From: Balneolales bacterium
GTDB lineage: Bacteria; Bacteroidota; Rhodothermia; Balneolales; Natronogracilivirgulaceae
Direction: 5' to 3'
Assembly (NCBI GenBank): GCA_007132975.1
Contig: SLNO01000047.1
Coordinates: 1 to 64,000 of the forward strand
DNA: 64,000 nt
The notes under the pieces are model-generated. The model ran no database searches and had not been told where the DNA came from. It worked only from the letters and a program-made list of their open reading frames with translations. Numbering within the stretch: the stretch's first letter is position 1; each line of letters starts with the position of its first letter. Positions 18,810 through 27,181 of the stretch are shown here, piece by piece. Both the position numbers and the translations under genes were made by a program.

Positions 18810-19976
18810 CTACCAGGTCCAGCGGAACAAACGGGGGGATTTCTGCACCCAGTGCGGTTTTTTATCCACATAGCGCAGACGCATATGCACCAGTGGCCAG
18901 TACAGCCGCCGGTGGATGCGGTCGGGACGGATATACTCTGCAATGCCCGTTGCCGACTGCACATCGAGCGCCGGATGTTTCAGCCGCGCCTGGGATATAT
19001 AGCGGCAGTAGAAAGGTCCGGAATCGGCCAGCACCTTGTGGCGCACCTCAATTTCCAGCTCCTTATCCCGGAACTGAAGCCTGCGGGCAGGACGCAGGAG
19101 AAAACCGTTGGCCGAACGCCCCTTAAGTCCGGTCAGTTCCAGCGTATTAAGCAGCCGCCTGTTGTCGGTGCTGATGAGCCAGGCCCGGTAATCCTGCACC
19201 AGTTCCTTGCTGCCTGCCTCTGCGTTTTTGTTCATGATATAATAGACCAGGGTGGCATGCGGGAAATGCACCCGTCCCCAGTACCAGTCCCGGAATGTCT
19301 CCTTCATGGGCTCGCTCCCGAGATTGTGGTCGTGGTATCCCGCACCCTCAAACTTCAGTTCCTTTTTAACCACACCATTCCTGAGCAGGTTGATGCGGCA
19401 CTGCATCTCGGCGCGCGGCATCACCAGGTTCCAAAGATGGTCCGGGCCGTCACCTCCCTCGGGCAGTGAAGCGGCCGGAGATGCGGTGGCTTTTCCCGCT
19501 CCAGAAAACAGCCGCTCATTCGGGTCCATACCGCTGAAGGTCAGGATTCCCTTCAGTTCGTCGCCGGACGGAAGCCGCTCGTTAATCCGGATGTCGTAGC
19601 TGCCGAATCCATCACTCCCATGAGTTTGCCTTTCGCTGAACCGGAATGAGTTATCCCCCACGGTCACCGCAGCCTGTACGTCATCGAAAGAGCATTGCCC
19701 GGGTGGATATTCGCTCAGGCAATAGAAGATGGGCTCGCCCTTGTGGTAAACCGATACGCTAATGGCCGGATGCCGGGCGGCCTGCGCATCGTCCCCCTCC
19801 GGATCTTTTTCCAAACTGCGAATATAGCGTGTGGAGAATGGGCACCCCTCATAAAAAATGATCACGACCTGGTAGTCACCATCCTCGGAAATTCCGTCAA
19901 AATACCACCATTCGTAACTACCGGGCCGTGATTTGGGATGCCGCGCATCCCTCCTGATATCAGAAAGAAGATGCAT
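18810..19976 (-). CDS. CrtC/AttH-like lipocalin-fold protein (carotenoid 1,2-hydratase family)
   Basis: A 388-aa protein starting with SRPGSYEWWYFDGISEDGDYQVVIIFYEG, the conserved opening of hydroxyneurosporene synthase/CrtC-like proteins. GAGYHDHNLGSEPMKETFRDWYWGRVHF carries the second conserved block with its histidines and WYWGR. True CrtC hydrates acyclic carotenoids. No carotenoid genes are nearby, so this could be one of the many family members of unknown substrate. No signal peptide is obvious. It converges with the ATP-grasp gene and follows the SGNH lipoprotein gene by 13 bp on the same strand. Confidence 0.75.
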   Translation of the reverse strand: MHLLSDIRRDARHPKSRPGSYEWWYFDGISEDGDYQVVIIFYEGCPFSTRYIRSLEKDPEGDDAQAARHPAISVSVYHKGEPIFYCLSEYPPGQCSFDDVQAAVTVGDNSFRFSERQTHGSDGFGSYDIRINERLPSGDELKGILTFSGMDPNERLFSGAGKATASPAASLPEGGDGPDHLWNLVMPRAEMQCRINLLRNGVVKKELKFEGAGYHDHNLGSEPMKETFRDWYWGRVHFPHATLVYYIMNKNAEAGSKELVQDYRAWLISTDNRRLLNTLELTGLKGRSANGFLLRPARRLQFRDKELEIEVRHKVLADSGPFYCRYISQARLKHPALDVQSATGIAEYIRPDRIHRRLYWPLVHMRLRYVDKKPHWVQKSPRLFRWTW

Positions 19977-19989
19977 CAGCAGAATATTG

Positions 19990-21342
19990 TCAAGGGAACT
20001 GCACTCCTTCGTAGGCGCTTACGTTCACTGGTGAGAGCGTGGAACCGTATTTGGCATTGATGGCCTCCGTGATCACGTTGGCGACCACTGACGATCCGCG
20101 CGGCGTCAGGTGAACACCATCTAGCGAGAAGATACCGCCCTGAACGAAGACCGTATTCAATTGTACCCCGTCAAATACCAGGCCGCTTTTTGCAGTTTCA
20201 AGCACGCTGTTGACATCCACAAATGCCAGATCAAGGGCACTGGCCGTCTGCTGCAGCTTGGTATTGAATGCATTGGTAGCCTGCTGCACTTCGCTGATCT
20301 GAGATGCGCGCAGTGTGTATTGATCCGGGATGGGTGTTATGCTTCCCAGGCCTTCTTCACGAATTTCATTTTGCGGTACAGAGAGCAATATAAGATCACC
20401 CTGCTGCGCCATGCGCAGACCTATTTGCGATTCGGGGTCGGCAATAATGAATCCGTTCTGTCCGGCCTGGAAATTCGGGATGAGCGGCTCTGGCACACCC
20501 TGTGCGGCATAGCCGGCACGCAGCTGCTGCGCCTGATCGGCTGTGAGCACCAGTCCGTTCCACGGTACGGTGGTAAAGAACGGGATGCTGGTCACATCAG
20601 GGATGTTGATAACGGCCCCTTTGGCACCGCCGCTGGTGAGCGTTGCGGCAATGGCATCGATGCTGCCACTGAAGACGTTCATGGGTGTGATATCGTTGCC
20701 CGCAACGGCCGCAGGATCACCCATCTCGGCAAAACCCTGGCCCGTTCCACCGCTGGTGGCGTAACCAAGAACGTCGTTATTGCCTATCCAGAGGGTGAAA
20801 AACGTGGGTTGGGCCATCATGGCATCGCCAAGTACGGTTGCCTGTACGTCGCTCATCATGCGACCGAAAAACGGATTGAGGTTACCGTATCCGGGTGCCA
20901 CCAGGTGGAACGAGCGCGCACCGGGAATGCCCATGTTGTTGAAGGGGCCCTCAACCTGGCGGGAAAAGATGTCCTGTCCGCTTTCGGCGGCCGGACCAGG
21001 TCCCAGTGTTGGCGTTCCGTCCGGACCCATGGTGATCCTGAGGATCAGGCGGGCCTGGCCATCAGCGTTCGAGCCCACACCGGGGTTCACCAGTGGCTGG
21101 AAAAAGTCACCGCCACCAGCCTGCTTCATCTGTCCGGCAAGAATGTTGGGAAAGGAATTCAGTTGCCCGTCGCGATGAAGGGCATTGTCGGCATATCCTG
21201 CCGTCAGGGAGTTGCCCACGGCAACATAACTGCTGAAGTCAGCCTGGCCCGATTCCGGGGTGCGCTCGTTCAGGCTGGGTTCGCACTTAACCAGAAAAAG
21301 TACCGCAAGCGCAATCAGGGATATTTGTGAAAACCGCTTCAT
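19990..21342 (-). CDS. SGNH/GDSL-hydrolase lipoprotein
   Basis: About 450 aa. The start is set at ATG 21342 (MKRFSQISLIALAVLFLVKC), because the 30 upstream track residues are not signal-like. The signal peptide ends at a cysteine after LVK, a loose but usable lipobox. SGNH blocks are VGNSLTAGY (block I serine), LWIGNNDVL (block III, GxND) and DGVHLTPRG (block V, DxxH). The enzyme is expected to be an outer-membrane-tethered esterase or lipase. It sits 132 bp after the FadL-type porin gene on the same strand. This pair recurs in Bacteroidota and suggests release and uptake of fatty acids or similar lipids. Confidence 0.87.
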   Translation of the reverse strand: MKRFSQISLIALAVLFLVKCEPSLNERTPESGQADFSSYVAVGNSLTAGYADNALHRDGQLNSFPNILAGQMKQAGGGDFFQPLVNPGVGSNADGQARLILRITMGPDGTPTLGPGPAAESGQDIFSRQVEGPFNNMGIPGARSFHLVAPGYGNLNPFFGRMMSDVQATVLGDAMMAQPTFFTLWIGNNDVLGYATSGGTGQGFAEMGDPAAVAGNDITPMNVFSGSIDAIAATLTSGGAKGAVINIPDVTSIPFFTTVPWNGLVLTADQAQQLRAGYAAQGVPEPLIPNFQAGQNGFIIADPESQIGLRMAQQGDLILLSVPQNEIREEGLGSITPIPDQYTLRASQISEVQQATNAFNTKLQQTASALDLAFVDVNSVLETAKSGLVFDGVQLNTVFVQGGIFSLDGVHLTPRGSSVVANVITEAINAKYGSTLSPVNVSAYEGVQFP

Positions 21343-21474
21343 AATCGTTGAATTTGTGTGGATGTAAAATCTGTCTGGAAATAGCCTAACCGGCAGTGCC
21401 GGCCGCGCTGTAATTTTTTCTTGGATGCACAACAGAAACCAGGGTTCACCGGTTGTGGCATCATGTGATCGGAA

Positions 21475-22740
21475 TCAGAACCGGTGGGATATTGATAAGC
21501 CGGGAATCCAGGCGCGGGTTACGAATTCACCAACGGGCACGGCACCAAAGGTTCCGGCGGCCATGGCATCCGCTTCTGTCTGCTCCCTTGGGCTTGAAAG
21601 CACAAGCAGCAGGGATGCATTGAGATGTGTATTTGCAGTGAAGGCATAGCCGAATCCACCACTAATCCCAATCCGGTCAACATCGGGCGTTTCGGGAGTC
21701 AGATACCCTTCATCGACCGGGGATGGGTCATAGTAACTGCCAAGCCTGAGCTGCAGGCGGTCGTTGAAATCGTATTCACCGCCGATGCGCACAATCCAAC
21801 GGTCGTTGTAGTTCCGTGGACCAATGGAGTTAAGTGTTTGCGGATTTTGTTCAAACTCAAAGTTCAGACTTTCGTAGGCACTCCAGAATGTCAGGTTGGC
21901 ATCCAGATTAAGCCTGAGATCTTCCGTTGCCTTGAATCCCAGTCCAAAACTGAGCACGGCCGGAAGCGGCAGGGCCGCGTCGAAGCGGTTACCTGCAGGG
22001 AACGTGCCGCCCAGGGCTGCAGGAACTGTAAAGTCGGCGTCACCGCCAGAAATTTCCATGTCTATCTGCGAACGGTAGGCCACTCCCAGGGAAATCTGAT
22101 CGGTGATTTTTCCATGGATACCCGCATTGAACCCGATTGCCGTAGTTGTTCCATCAAGCTCAACCATGGGCGTGAAGTCACCCTGGGCATCCACCGGCAA
22201 ATCCCGCTGGACATTAACGGCACCGTAGGCAAAGATAAAGCCGGCGCCAATCCCGATGCGGTCACCGATTCGGTAGCTGAGTGTCGGTTGGACAAATATG
22301 GCCGTAAGGGATATTTCACTTAGAAGAAAACGATACTTCCATCCCTCCTCCCAGCGCAGCGCATTTCCATACGGTGTGTAGACGCCAATACCGGCTCTCA
22401 GGTTTTCAATCGGAGTGACGTAGCTGGCATAGATACTGAAAGGAGTACGCATCGGGCTGTCCGTTTTGGCTGTGTAGCTGGACGGGGCCGGAGCCCGATA
22501 ATGGGTACTGATAAACGTGGCGCTGGATCCCAGGAGGATTGCATTGTGATCAATGGTGGCAAGGCCGCCGGGATTAAGTGAGATGGTAGCAATATCCAGA
22601 GGCATTCCGACACCGGTATGACCCATTGCTATTTGTCTTTGTCCCAGCAAGTTGAGTTGGTAACCGCCTGCGTAGACCGAGGATACGGCCAGACACAGCA
22701 CAACAAGGCTCGCCGTGGTAACGGTAAGTATTTTTTTCAT
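21475..22740 (-). CDS. OmpP1/FadL/TodX outer-membrane transporter
   Basis: About 421 aa, starting at ATG 22740 (the track's first codon is TTG two codons upstream). The signal peptide MKKILTVTTASLVVLCLAVSSVYA is followed at once by the FadL N-terminal hatch, GGYQLNLLGQRQIAMGHTG. The rest is beta-barrel with alternating aromatic strands, ending in SISHRF, with the C-terminal phenylalanine typical of outer-membrane proteins. Family members import long-chain fatty acids or hydrophobic aromatics. It is co-oriented with and upstream of the SGNH lipoprotein gene. Confidence 0.9.
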   Translation of the reverse strand: MKKILTVTTASLVVLCLAVSSVYAGGYQLNLLGQRQIAMGHTGVGMPLDIATISLNPGGLATIDHNAILLGSSATFISTHYRAPAPSSYTAKTDSPMRTPFSIYASYVTPIENLRAGIGVYTPYGNALRWEEGWKYRFLLSEISLTAIFVQPTLSYRIGDRIGIGAGFIFAYGAVNVQRDLPVDAQGDFTPMVELDGTTTAIGFNAGIHGKITDQISLGVAYRSQIDMEISGGDADFTVPAALGGTFPAGNRFDAALPLPAVLSFGLGFKATEDLRLNLDANLTFWSAYESLNFEFEQNPQTLNSIGPRNYNDRWIVRIGGEYDFNDRLQLRLGSYYDPSPVDEGYLTPETPDVDRIGISGGFGYAFTANTHLNASLLLVLSSPREQTEADAMAAGTFGAVPVGEFVTRAWIPGLSISHRF

Positions 22741-22973
22741 GTGCAATTTCCAGTTAATGGCAGTTCAGTGGAAAGAATTTCAGCCGTCACAAGCCAAATG
22801 AATCATGTCACCGATGTGTATAAGTGCAGACCGGTAGAATTGATTTTTTTGTGATGCCGGTTAAACCCCAGAATTGTTTGGCGCCAGTGCGTTGGCACAT
22901 CCCGGCATGCCTGGACGGACAGCCCTAATTTAACGCTATGATCGGGATATCCCAATAATTAAGTGTAATTTTG

Positions 22974-23735
22974 TCAAATTTTCCTGATCAGGTGCAATCC
23001 GTCACGCACACTTAACATGACATTTTCCACATTGGGATCATCAGCTATAAGCCGGTTCAGCCGGTCTATGGCGGCTGCTTTTCTGTTGGATGGAGACCCC
23101 CCGGCAACGTTGCCTCTTTGGACCCGCTGCAGTTCCGGTCGCCACACCTCTCCATTCCAAAAAGCGTTGTCGACAACCATTATCGCCCCTGGAGCCAAAT
23201 GTGGTAAGATTTTTTCGTAATACTCCGGATAATTTTCCTTGTCGGCATCCAGAAACACAAAATCAATGACTTCCGGCAAGCCGGCTTGCAATGCCGGACC
23301 TAAAAGCAGCTGTATACCCGCAGGTGTGCCCGGCCTCTGGAAGGGCTCATTAAACTTATCTGCTTCCGCTACCTTCTCTAAAGCTCTCCGGCGGCCGTCC
23401 CCTGTCTCCGGCCACTCCAAACGGTATCGGTCAAAGAAACGCCTGGCTATGTGAGCGTATTTCTCATTGTTCTCACAGGTGATCACCTTTCCATCAGGTG
23501 GAAGCGCCATGGCCATCCACAAGGTTGCATAGCCGGTAAAGGTGCCGATCTCAAGTACCGTTTTTGCACCGCTCATTCGAACAAGCATATTCAGGAAAGC
23601 CCCAACGACCGGACCGCTCAGCATGTCGTCATGTCGCAGCTCCCGCGTTGTTGTCTCCCTCAGATCCTTGAGAAGCGCAGGTTCCTTGCGCATCATACAG
23701 TCTGCATACCGGTCTGATTCTTCCTTGAAACTCAT
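22974..23735 (-). CDS. O-methyltransferase (CCoAOMT-like, Methyltransf_3)
   Basis: A 253-aa SAM-dependent O-methyltransferase. KTVLEIGTFTGYATLWMA is motif I, DFVFLDADKENYPEYYEKILPHLAPGAIMVVDNAFWNG carries the metal-ligand aspartates and asparagine, and HLIRKI ends the fold. Enzymes of this group use Mg2+ and methylate catechol-like hydroxyls. An internal insert (EWPETGDGRRRALEKVAEADK) lengthens it relative to the usual ~215-220 aa. Its ATG overlaps the stop of the STN-domain gene (ATGA), so it is translated as part of the sigma/FecR/STN cassette. Confidence 0.87.
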   Translation of the reverse strand: MSFKEESDRYADCMMRKEPALLKDLRETTTRELRHDDMLSGPVVGAFLNMLVRMSGAKTVLEIGTFTGYATLWMAMALPPDGKVITCENNEKYAHIARRFFDRYRLEWPETGDGRRRALEKVAEADKFNEPFQRPGTPAGIQLLLGPALQAGLPEVIDFVFLDADKENYPEYYEKILPHLAPGAIMVVDNAFWNGEVWRPELQRVQRGNVAGGSPSNRKAAAIDRLNRLIADDPNVENVMLSVRDGLHLIRKI

Positions 23736-24268
23736 GGAACCACGATCTTTCTGATGATTTCGCTGACAGGAATTTCCAGGTCGGTTGCCCTTGCCGGAAC
23801 ACGCTGCGGAACTCGGATCGTCGGTGTTGAACTCTGTGCTTCCGGAACGACCGACATCACCGGGTTTATTTCGCGACGCAACGTGAGCCGAATCACAAAA
23901 ATACCCGTGCGTATGCGCCTTGCCTCAAGTCCGGCGGGCAGAAGTATCGCATCCAGGACGGCCCTGAGCTCTGAATCCCTGAATTCTCCCGAGGCGGTTT
24001 TGCCAGCCGTAAGCCTGGGTTCGTAGATAAATTCGGCACCGGTACGTTCGGATATCCGGAAAAGCGCCTGGTCCAAAGTCACATCCCTGAATTCGAAGTC
24101 CCACCTCTCAGTGCTTGTGCTGCCGGTTTTAGATGCATCCTGGCCTGGGTTCCGTTTATCAGCGGCCTGCGCGCCTGCTGCCGTCATATGCAGACACAGC
24201 CCTGTAAGACATAGCGCCGCAGCCAGGGATTTGAAAACGAGGTGATGGAGGATATTCGCACGCAACAT
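23732..24268 (-). CDS. STN-domain-only periplasmic protein
   Basis: A 178-aa protein with a signal peptide (about residues 1-34, ending AAGAQA). It carries one STN (secretin/TonB short N-terminal) domain, FEFRDVTLDQALFRISERTGAEFIYEPRL... to ARRIRTGIFVIRL. STN domains normally sit at the N terminus of TonB-dependent receptors, where they signal to FecR. Here the protein ends soon after (IIRKIVVP) and no plug or barrel follows. Its stop overlaps the O-methyltransferase start. Repeat R5 begins 22 bp upstream of its start codon. It is either a truncated receptor or a dedicated signalling adaptor. Confidence 0.8.
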   Translation of the reverse strand: MLRANILHHLVFKSLAAALCLTGLCLHMTAAGAQAADKRNPGQDASKTGSTSTERWDFEFRDVTLDQALFRISERTGAEFIYEPRLTAGKTASGEFRDSELRAVLDAILLPAGLEARRIRTGIFVIRLTLRREINPVMSVVPEAQSSTPTIRVPQRVPARATDLEIPVSEIIRKIVVP

Positions 24269-24290
24269 ATCCGCAATTTAGGACAATTCC

Positions 24291-24399
24291 ATGAAATGAA
24301 CATGGCAGCCTCTGGCTGACTCAAATGAGCATGATCAAACCCTGCCATGTGAATTCATTCTGACCTTATAAATCCAAATTTGATTTGAACAGATGAAAT
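24291..24399 (+). repeat. Repeat family R, copy R5 (variant stem)
   Basis: Bounded by ATGAAAT at 24291-24297 and 24393-24399. The outer stem ACATGGCAG (24300-24308) pairs perfectly with CTGCCATGT (24342-24350). The inner stem CAGCC (24306-24310) pairs with GGCTG (24314-24318). Both stem sequences differ from R1-R3 but pairing and overlap are kept, and the tail ATTCTGACCTTATAAATCC is conserved. A truncated start of a further copy (ATGAAATGAGCATGA) follows at 24393. Relative to the STN gene the copy is antisense. Confidence 0.8.
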
Positions 24400-24506
24400 G
24401 AGCATGAAAGCATTGATAGGGGAATCGGGGAAACCACCGGATATGCCTGGCTCGCGCAGATCTACGTGGTACGACATTCCCGATTGGAACACTGGATTTA
24501 CACTCT

Positions 24507-24592
24507 GCGCCGGATGTACCTGATGCGCCAAACTTGACTGATGCGCGGGATATACCTGATGCTGCATGCTTGACTGATGCGGCGGATCCACC
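24507..24592 (+). repeat. 36-bp imperfect tandem repeat, about 2.4 units
   Basis: Units 24507-24542 and 24543-24578 share GCGCnGGATnTACCTGATGC and CTTGACTGAT; a partial third starts GCGGCGGATCCACC. They lie between fecR and the STN gene. An overlapping minus-strand ORF (24355-24687) just translates this repeat and repeat R5 and does not look like a real protein. Nothing else is recognised in the 384-bp gap. Confidence 0.65.
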
Positions 24593-24652
24593 TTTTGCGA
24601 CGCGCTACCTCGTGCGGCGGATCCACTTCCTGCAAACAGATCTGATGGAAGG

Positions 24653-25594
24653 CTAGAACAGGTGTAATTGGCCGTTCTGCTCCTCATACCGGCAGTCGGT
24701 CACAAAACAGATGGTCTCTATGATGGTCTCGAGGTCGCCCGGACGAGGCAAATAAATAGTAAGCTCCCGGGCGCCAAGCTGTTCATTACCGATGATGATC
24801 TCGGAATCATAGCGCCTTTCCAGTTCCGCAGCTACTTCACTCATAGGTATAGCAGAGAAATAGAAGCCGTGGTTCCGCCAAGCCAGGGCTTGATTGGTAT
24901 CTATGGGTCGGGGGTCATGCGGCACGGAATTGAGATAGTCGATTTCGCTGATATGTCCAGGGGGTATCAGGACAGATGCCTCCGGCTCAAGCAGGGATGC
25001 CAGCCGTACTTGTCCCTCAACCAGTGTAAGCGTGGTGCGTCCCGTCGGGTCATCTGCCCATGAACGGACGTTGAAACGGGTGCCCAGAACTTCCACCATG
25101 GCCGTTTGCGTTTCTACGATAAATGGCTTCTCACTGGTGGGTACATCAAAATAGGCCTCGCCATGCAGACGAATGTTACGGTGGCCATTTGTAAAACTCC
25201 GGTTCCAGGAAATGGTGGATCCGCTGTTGAGTTCCACCCGGACCCCATCGTTCCATTGGAACGTGGTGTATGAACCTCTGGGAGCTTCAATACTGACCGG
25301 GATAAACAGGTACCACAGGAGGAAGCCACCCAGAAACAGGGCCGCCAGAGCCGAGATGAAGGCATACGTCCTGGCCGATGAACTGCGTCGCCGGGCAGGG
25401 TGTATATGCAAAGTAGGCCTGGTTGGACCGATCCTCTTCTGCAGCTTTTCCCATGCAGCTTGCATCTCTTTCGCGGACAGATTACCGGGTTCCGGTTTCC
25501 TGCGACGGGCCTTATCCCAGATCAGGTGCAGATCTTCCTGCTGTTCGCCCGGAAATTGATTCAGGATTTGTTTATCTGGTTTCTTCTTGTCCAT
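24653..25594 (-). CDS. FecR family anti-sigma factor
   Basis: About 313 aa from ATG 25594; the track uses a GTG 12 bases upstream. The N-terminal cytosolic sigma-binding part has EMQAAWEKLQKRI. One membrane span follows, FISALAALFLGGFLLWYLFI, then the periplasmic FecR domain, with EAPRGSYTTFQWNDGVRVELN and AYFDVPTSEKPFIVET and GTRFNVRSW. A C-terminal DUF4974-type region, AIPMSEVAAELERRYDSEI, resembles an STN fold. It receives a signal from a TonB receptor's STN domain and releases the sigma factor. It follows the sigma gene by one base, so the two are co-translated. Confidence 0.92.
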   Translation of the reverse strand: MDKKKPDKQILNQFPGEQQEDLHLIWDKARRRKPEPGNLSAKEMQAAWEKLQKRIGPTRPTLHIHPARRRSSSARTYAFISALAALFLGGFLLWYLFIPVSIEAPRGSYTTFQWNDGVRVELNSGSTISWNRSFTNGHRNIRLHGEAYFDVPTSEKPFIVETQTAMVEVLGTRFNVRSWADDPTGRTTLTLVEGQVRLASLLEPEASVLIPPGHISEIDYLNSVPHDPRPIDTNQALAWRNHGFYFSAIPMSEVAAELERRYDSEIIIGNEQLGARELTIYLPRPGDLETIIETICFVTDCRYEEQNGQLHLF

Positions 25595-25595
25595 G

Positions 25596-26162
25596 CTATC
25601 TCTCACGATCTGACTTCCACTTATTGAGCTTCTCTCTCAGGTTGTTCAGAGCCCCTACGATGTGGTTGTTCACCGTTCGGGGCGCGCATTCCATAACATC
25701 CGCTATTTCATGATGGTCAAGCCCTTCGAACCTGCTGAGTTCAAATGCTTCGCGTTGTCTTGGCGGCAGTGCTTCAATCCATTCTGTGAGCTGCCGTTCG
25801 AGTGCATCACCGCTATCATTCTGGAGGAATTCAGCCGCCATTTCCTCACTTGGTTGTTCTGAGGGAGCAACATCGTCCAGCCTTACGGGTCTCTTCGACC
25901 TGATCACGTTGATACTGCGGTTTTTTACCATGCGGTACAGCAACGCCTTGAGGGATTTGTTCTCATCCAACCGATCACGGATTTCCCACAAATGGGCATA
26001 CACCTCCTGCAGGATGTCACTGGCGACATCGGCGTCTTTCACAAAATTCAGTGCATATCGCATAAGTGGTTGGTATGAATCCATGAACAGGTCATGGAAT
26101 GCTTTGTTATCTGACCTGCGGATCCTGCGTGCCCACTTCCGATATTCTGTTGCGTTTGTCAT
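25596..26162 (-). CDS. ECF RNA polymerase sigma factor (Bacteroidetes FecI-like)
   Basis: A 188-aa sigma-70 family factor with regions 2 and 4 only. Region 2 runs over FMDSYQPLMRYALNFVKDADVASDILQEVYAHLWEIR, and the -10-binding part is MVKNRSINVIRS. Region 4 is LPPRQREAFELSRFEGLDHHEIADVM with helix-turn-helix PRTVNNHIVGALNNLREKL. It directs polymerase to its regulon when FecR is activated and probably autoregulates. It heads the cassette sigma-fecR-STN-O-methyltransferase. An inverted repeat AATAC(g)AA..TTGTATT lies upstream at about 26199-26217. Confidence 0.92.
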   Translation of the reverse strand: MTNATEYRKWARRIRRSDNKAFHDLFMDSYQPLMRYALNFVKDADVASDILQEVYAHLWEIRDRLDENKSLKALLYRMVKNRSINVIRSKRPVRLDDVAPSEQPSEEMAAEFLQNDSGDALERQLTEWIEALPPRQREAFELSRFEGLDHHEIADVMECAPRTVNNHIVGALNNLREKLNKWKSDRER

Positions 26163-26198
26163 TTTTGTACCGGATCCGTGAACTCTGGCTCCATGTAC

Positions 26199-26217
26199 AA
26201 TACGAATTTTTTGTATT
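26199..26217. promoter_or_regulatory. Inverted repeat upstream of the ECF sigma gene
   Basis: AATACGAATTTTTTGTATT is an imperfect palindrome, 37 bp before the sigma start codon and in the divergent space shared with maf. It could be an operator or chance AT-rich symmetry. Confidence 0.2.
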
Positions 26218-26426
26218 TAATCTGACGCAGCAACACAATCGTTCAACGCGGCAGCAGGCGGCACACCGCAGTTTGTTTGCTATAAGTTATACACACCGGC
26301 GGGCTTCGATGACCAGTGAACGGCCAATGCAAAAATTGACGGGAGCCGTATCCTCCCATTTGGGTGGAATTGTCTCTTTTTTTTGTATGTTTACCCCTTT
26401 GTTAAGCCATCAGATTGCAAAACACC

Positions 26427-27140
26427 ATGACAAAAGCGAGGATCATTCTGGCATCATCCAGTCCGCGAAGGCGTTTGCTGCTGCGGCAGATCGGCCTTTC
26501 ATTCGAGGTCGTTCCTTCTGCAACAGACGAGGAGGTGGAGAACGGCTATGCCCCGGACACCATTGTGGAGACACTGGCCATGCAGAAGGCGCAAGATGTT
26601 GCGGAACAACTGGGGCATTCGGATACTATGGATGGGTCGACAGCAGATCCGACCAAACCGGCCCTCATCATTGGCGCCGATACCATTGTCGTGCTGGATG
26701 GAGGAATCCTGGGCAAGCCGGCTGATCGCAATGACGCTGTTGAAATGCTTCGCACGCTGAGCGGTCGAACCCACCAGGTCTACACCGGCGTTGCCCTGAT
26801 CCTGGCCGGTGGTAACCAAAGACTGGACATTGCGGAGCCGGGAGCCGCATCCACCCGGAACTATTACACCCGGCACACATTCCATGAGCGAACCGATGTC
26901 ACGTTCGGTGAACTGAACGATAAGGAGATTGCCGCATATGTGGATACCGGCAGCCCCATGGACAAGGCAGGCGCCTACGGGATTCAGGATGATCTTGGTG
27001 CGCTGTTCGTCGAACGTATTGAAGGCGACTATTACAATGTGGTCGGATTCCCGCTGTTCCGTTTTTATCGCGAGGTCAATAAGCTGATGCCCGGCATCGT
27101 TACTCCATTTGAACCGGCAACCGGGCAGCGGGCAATGTAA
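26427..27140 (+). CDS. maf: Maf-type nucleoside triphosphate pyrophosphatase
   Basis: About 237 aa from ATG 26427; the track uses TTG 12 bases earlier. Maf enzymes hydrolyse non-canonical or methylated NTPs (dTTP/UTP or m7GTP subfamilies) to monophosphates. Signature ILASSSPRR is at the N terminus, followed by IIGADTIVVLDGGILGKP and the C-terminal catalytic stretch YVDTGSPMDKAGAYGIQ. It is longer than the usual ~195 residues because of two inserts (around GHSDTMDGSTADPTKP and around ALILAGGNQRLDIAEPGAAST). Subfamily not assigned with confidence. Confidence 0.9.
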   Translation: MTKARIILASSSPRRRLLLRQIGLSFEVVPSATDEEVENGYAPDTIVETLAMQKAQDVAEQLGHSDTMDGSTADPTKPALIIGADTIVVLDGGILGKPADRNDAVEMLRTLSGRTHQVYTGVALILAGGNQRLDIAEPGAASTRNYYTRHTFHERTDVTFGELNDKEIAAYVDTGSPMDKAGAYGIQDDLGALFVERIEGDYYNVVGFPLFRFYREVNKLMPGIVTPFEPATGQRAM

Positions 27141-27181
27141 ACCCAGCGATCCGGTAATCCCCATATAACATCAATCACAAC

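Noticed and set aside
20161-21330. 389-aa plus ORF over the SGNH lipoprotein
   Set aside because: Antisense to a gene with all SGNH blocks; no domain of its own.
24355-24687. 110-aa minus ORF with HQSS/HQV repeats
   Set aside because: It translates the 36-bp minisatellite and repeat R5, overlaps the fecR end, and its codon use looks non-coding.
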